Shown here: positions 1-6,050 of the stretch, one piece after another
Layout: every line of letters starts with the position of its first letter
Numbering within the stretch: the stretch's first letter is position 1
Assembly: GCF_015056685.1 (NCBI RefSeq)
Contig: NZ_SVFW01000075.1
Coordinates: 1 to 12,048, forward strand
DNA length: 12,048 bases
Direction: 5' to 3'
From: Butyrivibrio sp.
Lineage (GTDB): Bacteria > Bacillota > Clostridia > Lachnospirales > Lachnospiraceae
Notes under the pieces: generated by a model
What the model was told of the DNA's origin: nothing
The model's input: only the letters and a program-made list of their open reading frames with translations
Databases searched by the model: none
Translations under genes and position numbers: made by a program

Positions 1-54
1 TGCTCTTTTTATTTTGAACTCCCGAAAATAAAGGATTTAGTAACAAAAAAGGGG

Positions 55-70
55 GTGTCAGATTTGACAC
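55..70 (+). other. Small hairpin in the leader of the S1-domain gene
   Basis: GTGTCA (55-60) and TGACAC (65-70) form a perfect 6-bp stem around a GATT loop. It lies 15 bases before the GGAGG ribosome binding site (86-90) of the S1 gene. It has no T-run and is not a terminator. It could shape the leader mRNA, but its short length makes chance plausible. The rest of 1-97 shows only a weak promoter-like pair (TTGAAC 14-19, TTTAGT 36-41, 16-bp spacer). Confidence 0.3.
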
Positions 71-97
71 TACCAAAAGTTTTTTGGAGGATAAAAA

Positions 98-1006
98 ATG
101 GCAGAAGAAACAATGAATGATTTTAAGGATGAGATTGAAAGATCATTTAGAAAGGTAAAAGAAGGGGATATTCTTGAGGGAACAGTTATAGATATTTCAG
201 AAACTGAAATTACTCTTGACCTTAAGTACTACACTCAGGGCGTTATAAAAGTAGCTGATATGAGTGATGATCCAAAGTTTTCAATTCACAGAGATGTAAA
301 AATTGGCGACGAGATCTCAGCGACAGTTATCAGCACTGATGACGGAAATGGAAATATTCTTTTGTCTAAAAAAGAGGCAAATCAGGTTATTTCATGGGAC
401 AAAATAAAGGAAATAGCTGATTCGGATTCATATGTAGATGTAAAAGTATCAGAGGCAGTTAAGAGTGGATGCGTAGCGTTCTTAGAGGGAATAAGAGGAT
501 TTATTCCTGCATCTAAACTTGATCTTCAGTTTGTTGAAGAGGATAAGCTTTCTGAATACGTTGGCAAAACTCTTAAGGTTAAGGTCATAACAGCAGACAA
601 GGATGCTGATAAACTTGTTCTTTCTGCAAGAGAGTACTTAAAGGAACAGGCTGATGCAAAAAGAGCAGAGATGATCTCCAATGTTGAAGTGGGACTTGTG
701 ACCGAAGGTGTTGTTGAAAGCCTTCAGAATTATGGCGCATTTGTAAATCTTGGAAATGGAATGACTGGACTTGTTCATATTTCTCAGATATGTAATCAGA
801 GAATAGCTCATCCATCATCAGTTTTGAAGGTTGGCCAGAAAGTAAAGGTTAAGGTCATTGCCATAAAGGATGGAAGACTCAGCCTTAGCATGAAAGCACT
901 TGAAGAAATAGCTGCTACTGAGATCACTGAAGAAAAAATAGAGTTTGAGAGTGATGGTGATGCTACAACTTCACTCGGAGATCTCTTAAAGAAAGCAGGA
1001 TTTTGA
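98..1006 (+). CDS. S1 RNA-binding domain protein (short ribosomal protein S1 homologue)
   Basis: A 302-residue cytoplasmic protein with three S1 (OB-fold) modules, at roughly residues 21-94, 105-182 and 198-272. The third is the most canonical, with the GVVESLQNYGAFVNLGNGMTG stretch followed by GLVHISQI and a closing RLSLSMK strand. The second has the typical GIRGFIPASKL turn. The acidic tail ends in a short helix-like segment (LGDLLKKAGF). Family knowledge: Firmicute S1 homologues are shorter than the six-domain E. coli S1 and bind mRNA or assist the ribosome; in Clostridia a related S1 region is sometimes fused to IspH, but no IspH sequence is visible here. The ATG is supported by GGAGG at 86-90 with 7-base spacing. 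The TGA stop overlaps a TTGAT pentamer where the neighbouring transposable element begins. The general role is firm; whether it is the main ribosomal S1 is uncertain, so no symbol is given. Confidence 0.9.
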   Translation: MAEETMNDFKDEIERSFRKVKEGDILEGTVIDISETEITLDLKYYTQGVIKVADMSDDPKFSIHRDVKIGDEISATVISTDDGNGNILLSKKEANQVISWDKIKEIADSDSYVDVKVSEAVKSGCVAFLEGIRGFIPASKLDLQFVEEDKLSEYVGKTLKVKVITADKDADKLVLSAREYLKEQADAKRAEMISNVEVGLVTEGVVESLQNYGAFVNLGNGMTGLVHISQICNQRIAHPSSVLKVGQKVKVKVIAIKDGRLSLSMKALEEIAATEITEEKIEFESDGDATTSLGDLLKKAGF

Positions 1007-1014
1007 TGCGATAA

Positions 1015-1052
1015 GCGGCGCACACTCGTGACTTTAGTCATGAGTTAGCCGC
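1015..1052 (+). repeat. Left-end hairpin of the tnpB element
   Basis: ACTCGTGAC (1024-1032) pairs with GTCATGAGT (1037-1045) around a TTTA loop, with one G-T wobble. An outer stem GCGGC (1015-1019) pairs with GCCGC (1048-1052) across a small internal loop. The inner core matches the right-end hairpin at 2489-2506. There is no U-run, so it does not look like a terminator for the S1 gene. Confidence 0.75.
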
Positions 1053-1084
1053 AAAAACAGAAATATAAAGAAAGGAGGCAGAAC

Positions 1085-2422
1085 ATGAATATTACATCTA
1101 TGTATTCTGTCAAAATAAAAGAATACAGACATATCTTTAAAGAATCCATAGAACAATATCGTTCTGCCACAGATTTCTTTATAGGTATCTGTTTAAAAGA
1201 ATGGGACAGGATAACACCCATCAAAGGATTGAAAGCAAAACAGTCATATGTAGAGACACTAACAGTACCAACATCAAGAAGACTAAATGTAGCATATAAC
1301 TTTAATCAAAAGTTTTACAAGATGCCATGTTACCTGCGAAGAGCAGCTATATCAGAAGCTATCGGTAAAGTCAGTTCCTATAAAAGTAATCTTTTGAACT
1401 GGGATTCTTCTGATAAGCGCGAGCGTGGTTTAAAACCATCTCTGCCAAAAGCAGGCTTTTGCTACCCAGTGCTTTATCGTGACAACATGTATGTCCGTGA
1501 AAGTGACTATACCGCGCAGATAAAAGTGTTCCGTAATAATACTTGGGATTGGATAACGGTACAGCTTCGCAAGAGCGATGTAGACTATATCCTTCATCAT
1601 TGTAAAAGTTTAAAAGAATGCGCTCCAACACTACAAAAGCGTGGCAAATGCTGGTATCTTGACTTTGCATTTGAACAAAACATAAAGCTTGTGAATACAC
1701 CAATCAGAAAACAGACAATACTATCCGTGGATCTTGGGATAAACTCTTCTGCAACATGTACTGTCATGCGTTCAGATGGCACGGTCTTAGGGAGACATTT
1801 TCTTAAACTTCCTAAAGAATACGACTCTCTAAAGCACAAGATAGGACATATCAAAAGAGCACAACGCCATGGTTCAAGGGTAGTCACTAATCTCTGGAGT
1901 TATGCAAAAGGTGTTAATGATGACATTGCAGTAAAGATAGTAAATTTCATTATGGAAAATGCAACACTCTACAATGTGGATGTGATTGTATTTGAGCACC
2001 TGGATCTTAACAAAAAGAAAAGAGGTTCACACAAACAAAAGCTTGCATTGTGGAAGGCGCGATATGTACAAAACATGGTCGAACATAAAGCCCATGTAAA
2101 CGGCATACGTATCAGCCATATCAACGCCAGGGGAACAAGTTATCTTGCTTATGATGGCAGTGGCAGGGTTCTCCGCGGGCATGATTCAACTAAATGCAAA
2201 AGTTACAGCGAATGTGAATTCCAGAACGGAAAGATCTACAACTGTGACCTTAATGCCACATATAATATATGCTCAAGGTACTTTGTAAGAGAGCTCTTAA
2301 AGACCTTGCCCGCAAGGGAGAGGCAGCGCATCGAGGCAAAAATCCCCGGTTGTGCGAAGAGAAGCACCTGCACGTTGGCTACACTAATTAGCTTAAATGG
2401 AGAACTTCAGGCTGCAGCTTGA
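1085..2422 (+). CDS. tnpB: TnpB, RNA-guided RuvC-like nuclease of an IS200/IS605-family element
   Basis: A 445-residue TnpB homologue. The RuvC-like triad is visible: D216 in SVDLGIN, E304 in VIVFEHLDL and D388 in NCDLNATYNI, so nuclease activity is plausible. The usual zinc ribbon between the second and third motifs (TSxxCxxCG ... CxxCG) is altered: the position corresponding to the first knuckle reads TSYLAYDGSGRV, and the second has only CKSYSEC followed by FQNGKIYNCD. From memory, a DGSG/YNCDLNASYNI variant recurs among TnpB proteins of Clostridia, so this is probably a subfamily trait and not decay. Family knowledge: TnpB uses an RNA made from the element's right end to cut DNA next to a target-adjacent motif, which helps retain the element. 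AAAGGAGG (1071-1078) with 6-base spacing supports the ATG. The reading frame is intact. Confidence 0.88.
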   Translation: MNITSMYSVKIKEYRHIFKESIEQYRSATDFFIGICLKEWDRITPIKGLKAKQSYVETLTVPTSRRLNVAYNFNQKFYKMPCYLRRAAISEAIGKVSSYKSNLLNWDSSDKRERGLKPSLPKAGFCYPVLYRDNMYVRESDYTAQIKVFRNNTWDWITVQLRKSDVDYILHHCKSLKECAPTLQKRGKCWYLDFAFEQNIKLVNTPIRKQTILSVDLGINSSATCTVMRSDGTVLGRHFLKLPKEYDSLKHKIGHIKRAQRHGSRVVTNLWSYAKGVNDDIAVKIVNFIMENATLYNVDVIVFEHLDLNKKKRGSHKQKLALWKARYVQNMVEHKAHVNGIRISHINARGTSYLAYDGSGRVLRGHDSTKCKSYSECEFQNGKIYNCDLNATYNICSRYFVRELLKTLPARERQRIEAKIPGCAKRSTCTLATLISLNGELQAAA

Positions 2423-2516
2423 TGTATCGCTGTATAAGCTGTATCTGTAGTCAATGAGTCCATGCCCTAGAAAACGGGGTATGGAAGCACGCGACTTTAG
2501 TCGTGTGAGGCTTCAC
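2423..2516 (+). ncRNA. Predicted omega-RNA (reRNA) 3' scaffold at the element right end
   Basis: Two adjacent hairpins follow tnpB. The first pairs CCATGCCC (2460-2467) with GGGTATGG (2477-2484) around a 9-base loop. The second pairs GAAGC (2484-2488) with GCTTC (2510-2514) and ACGCGAC (2489-2495) with GTCGTGT (2500-2506) around TTTA, with a 3-base bulge. In studied TnpB systems the omega-RNA spans the tnpB 3' end and right end, and the guide is the flanking DNA just past the boundary, here about 2517-2536. The 5' limit is unknown and may lie within tnpB. The structure is visible; the RNA function is inferred from the family. Confidence 0.6.
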
Positions 2517-2519
2517 TTA

Positions 2520-2681
2520 ATGGAAAATGAGTTATTTGAGAGAGCGCCAATTTCGAAAGCGTACATGAAAATGGAGCTCCCTGTTGTGATGGGTATGATC
2601 GTGACACTTGTATATAATCTGGTGGATACATATTTTCTTGCGAGTGGCATAAAATCCAGAAGTGCCCATATCTTTGGATAG
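2520..2681 (+). pseudogene. Truncated 5' end of a MATE-family multidrug/Na+ efflux gene
   Basis: From the ATG, about 43 residues read as a typical MATE N-terminus: a short LFERAPISKAYMKMELP lead followed by the first membrane helix with the VYNLVDTYFLA signature. Similarity then stops and the frame ends after about ten unrelated residues (IKSRSAHIFG). Full MATE proteins have about 450 residues and twelve helices, so this is a remnant. The break falls within about 20 bases of the left arm of the inverted repeat at 2660-2682, which suggests that an insertion or deletion there removed the rest. The tnpB element ends only three or four bases before the ATG, so the gene now lacks its original ribosome binding site, which would have lain in the S1 3' end. 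No other MATE segment is visible in the window. Confidence 0.75.
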
Positions 2682-2832
2682 ATCTCGGAGTATTCGCAAA
2701 GACACAGTAAATATAAAATAATGCGCCCTGTTTTCTTTCATGCTTATTCAGAACAGAAAACAGGGCTTTTATTTTATCTTAACTGTCTCTATTGCTCATA
2801 CTAAATCGCTCTATCCAAAGGTATGGGCACTT
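2660..2832. repeat. 173-bp MITE-like inverted-repeat unit
   Basis: The 23-base arms at 2660-2682 and 2810-2832 are inverted copies with one mismatch, starting AAGTGCCCATATCTTTGGAT on the left. The 127 bases between them carry an intrinsic terminator but no gene. Size, arms and lack of coding content fit a MITE or a relic of an insertion sequence. No convincing target duplication is seen (CCAG on the left, TCAG on the right). A long transcriptional hairpin of other origin remains possible. Confidence 0.55.
2725..2770 (+). terminator. Intrinsic terminator inside the inverted-repeat unit
   Basis: GCCCTGTTTTCT (2725-2736) pairs perfectly with AGAAAACAGGGC (2755-2766) around an 18-base loop and is followed by TTTTATTTTA. 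The upstream flank is A-rich, so it could also work on the reverse strand. It would end transcripts coming from the S1/tnpB/MATE side and isolate the next gene. Confidence 0.8.
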
Positions 2833-2841
2833 TCAGCTTGA

Positions 2842-2877
2842 CTGCGTCCGTTTACAAAAAAGTATACTTTTTCGCAG
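2842..2877. repeat. Nested palindrome upstream of the repetitive-protein gene
   Basis: A perfect 16-bp palindrome, AAAAAGTATACTTTTT (2857-2872), is enclosed by CTGCG (2842-2846) and CGCAG (2873-2877). It lies about 120 bases before the start of the repetitive-protein gene. It could be a protein-binding site or a hairpin; its role is not known. Confidence 0.4.
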
Positions 2878-2891
2878 GCAACAAGGTGAAG

Positions 2892-2936
2892 TTTATAGAA
2901 AATTTACTGTAAAATATTATAGAAATAAACGATAAT
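2892..2936 (+). promoter_or_regulatory. Possible promoter region for the repetitive-protein gene
   Basis: This AT-rich stretch holds TATTAT (2915-2920) with TTTATA 17 bases upstream (2892-2897), and GATAAT (2931-2936) with a poorer partner. Neither pair is strong. A promoter is expected here because a terminator lies upstream at 2725-2770 and the gene starts at 2996. Confidence 0.3.
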
Positions 2937-2995
2937 ATATATAGACTGTTTACACTGTCACGTTTTTGTCTGTGTTTCATGAAAGGAGATATGGC

Positions 2996-4948
2996 ATGGA
3001 AGGCATGAATACTCAGGATATGCTTGGTGGTCAGGATTTATCTACAGCGAATGTTGATGATCTTATAGCGGCAATGAAGGCAGAAGAAGGCGCAGCTGTT
3101 CAGGAACAAGCTGCAGAAGCTCCGGCTCCTAAAAAGCCACGAAAGAAAGTTGAGAAAGAACCAGTTCAGGATATTCCTGATCTGGAAGCTATGCTTGCTG
3201 GAAATGGACAAGAAGCAGCTGCAGAAGTGTCAGTAGAGATGCCGGCTGAAATGCCAGCTGCAGAGGCACCAGTAGAGATGCCAGCCGAAATGCCAGCTGC
3301 AGAAGTGCCAACAGAAATGCCGGCAGCAGAAGAAGCAGCGCCGGATACAGATATGATGGCAATGATGGCAACAATGGAGGGAGCATCAGCAGAGGAAGCC
3401 CCAGCAGAGGCGCCAGTAGAGATGCCGGCTGAAATGCCAGCTGCAGAAGTGCCAACAGAAATGCCGGTAGCAGAAACAGCAGAGATGCCAGCAGAAATAT
3501 CGGCTGCAGAAGAGGCAGTGCCGGATACAGATATGATGGCAATGATGGCAGCAATGGAAGGAGCATCAGCAGAGGAGGCCCCAGCAGAGGCACCAGTAGA
3601 AATGCCAGCAGAAATGCCGGCTGCAGAAGTGCCAGTAGAAATGCCGGCAGTAGAAGAAGCACCTACAGAGGCAACATCGCCTGCACAGGATGTTGAGGCA
3701 ATGATGGCGGCGATGGCAGCTGCTCAAAATGCTTCAGAAGTTGATGCAATGATGGCTGCAATGGCTTCAGGAGAAGCTCCTGCCGAGGTACCGACAGAAG
3801 AAGCTGTAGAGGCTAGCCCAGCTGAAATGGCAGAGGCCGATGCTATGGCAGCAGCAATGGCAGCTATGGGGGAAGTGCCAGCTGAGGAAGCACCAGCAGT
3901 AGAAGTACTTGTAGAGATGCCAGTCGAAGAAGTGCCTGCGGACATGCCAGTTGCAGAAGAAGTAGCGCCGGATACAGATATGATGGCAATGATGGCAGCA
4001 ATGGAAGGAACTCCAGTAGTAGAGGAAGCTCCGGTGGCAGAGCCTCAGGTTGAAGAAGCTTCGATTGAAACACCAGCAATGGACATAAATCCAGATGATA
4101 TAGATCCTGTTATGGCGGCAATGATGGCGGATGCAGCTGCAGCTGCGGCCGCAGCAGAAGCACCGGTTGAAGAAGTTCCGACAGAGGAAGCACCAGCAGA
4201 GATGCCAGTAGAGATGCCGGCAGAAGAAGTGCCTATGGACATGCCAGCTGCAGAAGAAGCAGCGCCGGATACAGATATGATGGCAATGATGGCGTCAATG
4301 GAAGGAACGGCAGCAGAAGAGGTTTCTGCTGAAGAGGCGCCAGCAGCGATGCCGATAGAAGAGGCAGCGCCAGATACAGACATGATGGCAATGATGGCGG
4401 CAATGGAAGGAGCATCTGCAGGCGAAGCTCCTGTTGAAGAAGCACCGGTAGCAGAGATGCCAATTGAAGAGGCGCCTGTAGAAATGCCCGCAGAAGAGGC
4501 TATGACAGCAGAGGAACCTCCAATCGTAGAAGCACCTATGGACATTGACCCTGTGGCAGCTGCAATGATGGCTTCAGGAGAAGAAACAGCTGGTATTGAT
4601 ACTTCAGATACAGAAGAGCAGGTTCCTGCGGAGATGGATATGGCGGCAGCAGCTGATGCGATGGAAGGTGCTGTAGAAGATATAGAAGCTTTCCTTGATT
4701 CAGAAGATTATGAGTATTTTACAGTAAAAGCAGGCAGTATGACTACTATGGTTATGAAGATGTCTGATGGAAGCGCCATGTCAATTGTTTATGAAGGCAA
4801 TGAGTTTGATGCATTGGAGTCATCTTTTAACAAGGATGGAAAGACAGTTTATGCCGATATTATGAATGCCTTTGTAAAGGAAACTATTAAAACGGGCGGA
4901 TCTGTTTGCATGACACGTCATAAAGGCGGAAAAGTGGTATCTAAATGA
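2996..4948 (+). CDS. Repetitive Met/Ala/Glu/Pro-rich protein with a helical motif array and unknown C-terminal module
   Basis: I do not recognise this 650-residue protein. No signal peptide or membrane helix is apparent, so it is probably cytoplasmic. The N-terminus has two short helix-like motifs (VDDLIAAM, 20-27; IPDLEAMLAG, 60-69) around a basic patch (46-54). Residues about 75-560 are low-complexity: linkers of AEMPAE/EEAP type separate copies of PDTDMMAMMA.MEG starting at residues 116, 176, 325, 424 and 459, plus looser relatives such as DVEAMMAAM, EVDAMMAAM, EADAMAAAM and two DIDPV..AMM. The last copy-like segment, DIEAFL (562), leads into an ordinary-looking module to residue 650 with alternating strand and helix pattern and a basic end. 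AAAGGAG (2982-2988), 7 bases before the ATG at 2996, decides the start; a TTG at 2966 would put that site inside the gene. A terminator follows at 5010. It may be a multivalent scaffold or adaptor. Confidence 0.85.
   Translation: MEGMNTQDMLGGQDLSTANVDDLIAAMKAEEGAAVQEQAAEAPAPKKPRKKVEKEPVQDIPDLEAMLAGNGQEAAAEVSVEMPAEMPAAEAPVEMPAEMPAAEVPTEMPAAEEAAPDTDMMAMMATMEGASAEEAPAEAPVEMPAEMPAAEVPTEMPVAETAEMPAEISAAEEAVPDTDMMAMMAAMEGASAEEAPAEAPVEMPAEMPAAEVPVEMPAVEEAPTEATSPAQDVEAMMAAMAAAQNASEVDAMMAAMASGEAPAEVPTEEAVEASPAEMAEADAMAAAMAAMGEVPAEEAPAVEVLVEMPVEEVPADMPVAEEVAPDTDMMAMMAAMEGTPVVEEAPVAEPQVEEASIETPAMDINPDDIDPVMAAMMADAAAAAAAAEAPVEEVPTEEAPAEMPVEMPAEEVPMDMPAAEEAAPDTDMMAMMASMEGTAAEEVSAEEAPAAMPIEEAAPDTDMMAMMAAMEGASAGEAPVEEAPVAEMPIEEAPVEMPAEEAMTAEEPPIVEAPMDIDPVAAAMMASGEETAGIDTSDTEEQVPAEMDMAAAADAMEGAVEDIEAFLDSEDYEYFTVKAGSMTTMVMKMSDGSAMSIVYEGNEFDALESSFNKDGKTVYADIMNAFVKETIKTGGSVCMTRHKGGKVVSK
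3341..3700 (+). repeat. 180-bp (60-codon) in-frame tandem duplication
   Basis: The units starting at 3341 and 3521 encode nearly the same run, from PDTDMMAMMA through MEGASAEEAPAEAPVEMPAE, before diverging near 3650. The nucleotide sequences also agree closely, which points to recent duplication or homogenisation. Shorter related copies start at 3968, 4265 and 4370. Confidence 0.7.
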
Positions 4949-5009
4949 TAATAATTATGGAAACGTGAAGCCTTTTTGATTAGAGAATTGAAGGATGTTG
5001 TGTTATGAT

Positions 5010-5051
5010 AAAAGAGTAATTCCTAAACGAAATTCAGGGATTACTCTTTTT
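5010..5051 (+). terminator. Intrinsic terminator after the repetitive-protein gene
   Basis: AAAAGAGTAATTCCT (5010-5024) pairs with AGGGATTACTCTTTT (5036-5050) with one G-T wobble around an 11-base loop, and the stem runs into a T tract. It closes the transcript of the gene ending at 4948. The A-rich left arm also allows action on the opposite strand. Confidence 0.88.
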
Positions 5052-5100
5052 CTATTGTTGCAATGGTAGCAAAACTACAACATTACAGGAGGATGAAGAA

Positions 5101-5856
5101 ATGTCAAAAACAGCGATTATAACAGGTGGATCTAGAGGAATCGGCGAAGCTATGTCTCTTAAGCTTGGTGAGATGGGGTACAATGTCGTAATTAATTACA
5201 GAAGTGAGTCTTCCAAAGCTTTATCAGACAATATTGCAGAGAAGATAAAAAAGGATTATGGCGTTGATTCATTGGTAGTAAAGGCTGATGTGAGCAAATA
5301 TGAAGACTGTGAAGCTTTGGTAAAGGCAACAGTAGAAAAATTTGGTGATAATATTGATGTTTTGATCAATAATGCAGGAATCACCAACAATTGTAATTGG
5401 ATCGATATAAAAAGAGAACAGTATGAAAATGTCATAAATACAAATCTTATGAGTTTTCTTCACATGACACATCTTGTGCTTCCACATATGATAAATCATA
5501 GCAGTAAGGATGATCAGTGCTGTATTGTTAACACATCTTCAGTCGGAGGACTTACAGGTGTTATCAATCAGGCTGATTACTGTGCTTCAAAGTCAGGCAT
5601 AATAGGACTTACCAGAGCTCTTGCTCTTGAATTTGCAGGAAGAGGTGTGAGAGTCAATGCTATTGCACCCGGTATGATAATGACTGATATGCTAAGGGGA
5701 GTTAATCAGGATGAACTTAATGCACTTGCAGCAACGATTCCACAGGGATTCATTGGTGACGTTTCGGACATTGCGAGTGCTATGGAATACCTGCTTACTG
5801 CGCCATATGTGACAGGACAGGTATTATCACCAAATGGTGGATTTGTTTTGCAGTAA
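5101..5856 (+). CDS. Short-chain dehydrogenase/reductase, FabG-like (3-oxoacyl-ACP or acetoacetyl-CoA reductase type)
   Basis: A 251-residue classical SDR. Visible motifs are the Rossmann glycine pattern TGGSRGIG (8-15), NNAG (90-93), catalytic N115, S147, and Y160 with K164 in YCASK. The S-to-Y spacing of 13 matches E. coli FabG. The PG motif and a C-terminal VTGQVLSPNGGF region, typical of FabG-like enzymes, are present. The probable reaction is NAD(P)H-dependent reduction of a 3-oxoacyl thioester. Family knowledge alone cannot fix the acyl carrier or cofactor. NYR near residue 32-34 after the second strand would fit NADPH. AGGAGG (5087-5092) with 8-base spacing supports the start. The gene stands alone between two terminators and not in a fab cluster, so it may be an accessory reductase and not the housekeeping FabG. 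No clear promoter is seen in the 50 bases after the previous terminator. Confidence 0.88.
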   Translation: MSKTAIITGGSRGIGEAMSLKLGEMGYNVVINYRSESSKALSDNIAEKIKKDYGVDSLVVKADVSKYEDCEALVKATVEKFGDNIDVLINNAGITNNCNWIDIKREQYENVINTNLMSFLHMTHLVLPHMINHSSKDDQCCIVNTSSVGGLTGVINQADYCASKSGIIGLTRALALEFAGRGVRVNAIAPGMIMTDMLRGVNQDELNALAATIPQGFIGDVSDIASAMEYLLTAPYVTGQVLSPNGGFVLQ

Positions 5857-5916
5857 GACAACCGCGTGAGATCATACATAAACTTACACATATATACACA
5901 ATAAGGACAAGTAGAT

Positions 5917-5970
5917 AAAAAAGAGGATTCTTGCTTAAGCACATAGCTTTTGCAGAAATCCTCTTTTTTT
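5917..5970 (+). terminator. Intrinsic terminator after the SDR gene
   Basis: AAAAAAGAGGATT (5917-5929) pairs with AATCCTCTTTTTT (5957-5969). A 27-base apical part can pair further (TGC with GCA). The T-run follows the right arm. The A-run before the left arm would make it bidirectional. Confidence 0.88.
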
Positions 5971-6011
5971 ACACTGCCGTAATGTGTAACAGCAATTTTA
6001 TGCTTTTTTAA

Positions 6012-6040
6012 TGGACAAACCAATGCCAAAAAGCTATGAT
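6012..6040 (+). promoter_or_regulatory. Sigma-A-type promoter of the lacI-family gene
   Basis: TGGACA (6012-6017) and TATGAT (6035-6040) each match the consensus at five of six positions and are separated by exactly 17 bases. The predicted start is near 6047, a few bases before the palindrome at 6051-6064. Confidence 0.7.
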
Positions 6041-6050
6041 TAATTGGCAT
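6023..6050. repeat. Inverted repeat across the lacI-family promoter
   Basis: ATGCCAA (6023-6029) and TTGGCAT (6044-6050) are perfect inverted copies around a 14-base spacer that contains the -10 box. They may be a second operator or a hairpin at the transcript start. Confidence 0.4.

Larger units (their letters stand above)
1008..2516 (+). mobile_element. IS200/IS605-type element carrying only tnpB
   Basis: The element is defined by a left-end hairpin (1015-1052), a tnpB gene and right-end hairpins (2460-2514). The left and right hairpins share the core GACTTTAGTC, as expected for the subterminal palindromes of this family. The base before the proposed left boundary completes TTGAT (1003-1007), which is the insertion pentamer and TnpB target-adjacent motif known for ISDra2. 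The right boundary is placed after GGCTTCAC (2509-2516) by analogy with family ends; it could be off by a few bases. There is no tnpA in the window, so mobility would need a TnpA supplied in trans. Elements of this family leave no target duplication, and none is seen. Confidence 0.75.

Noticed and set aside
64..69. Consensus -35 TTGACA before the S1 gene
   Set aside because: The expected -10 position falls on the ribosome binding site, and the bases form part of a hairpin stem.
2454..2519. Open frame starting before the MATE ATG
   Set aside because: These codons are the right-end hairpins of the tnpB element and show no MATE similarity.
2831..2935. Open frame reading FQLDCVRLQK and ending in a basic tail after the inverted repeat, possible gene remnant
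   Set aside because: It has no start codon with a ribosome binding site and no family resemblance that I recognise; probably chance.
2966..2995. Upstream TTG start for the repetitive protein
   Set aside because: The AAAGGAG site at 2982-2988 would then lie inside the gene, and there is no good site before the TTG.
3189..4545. Long reverse-strand open frames (157 and 166 residues) opposite the repetitive gene
   Set aside because: They are Leu/Pro- or Ser/Ala/Gly-only translations of the repeats on the other strand, lack ribosome binding sites and arise from the biased codons of the + strand gene.
3235..4560. Regular repeats as a possible CRISPR array
   Set aside because: The repeats are in-frame, vary in spacing, lack unique spacers and belong to an uninterrupted coding sequence.
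5706..6050. 114-residue reverse-strand frame over the SDR end and terminator
   Set aside because: It runs through a strong terminator and the lacI promoter and has no recognisable product.
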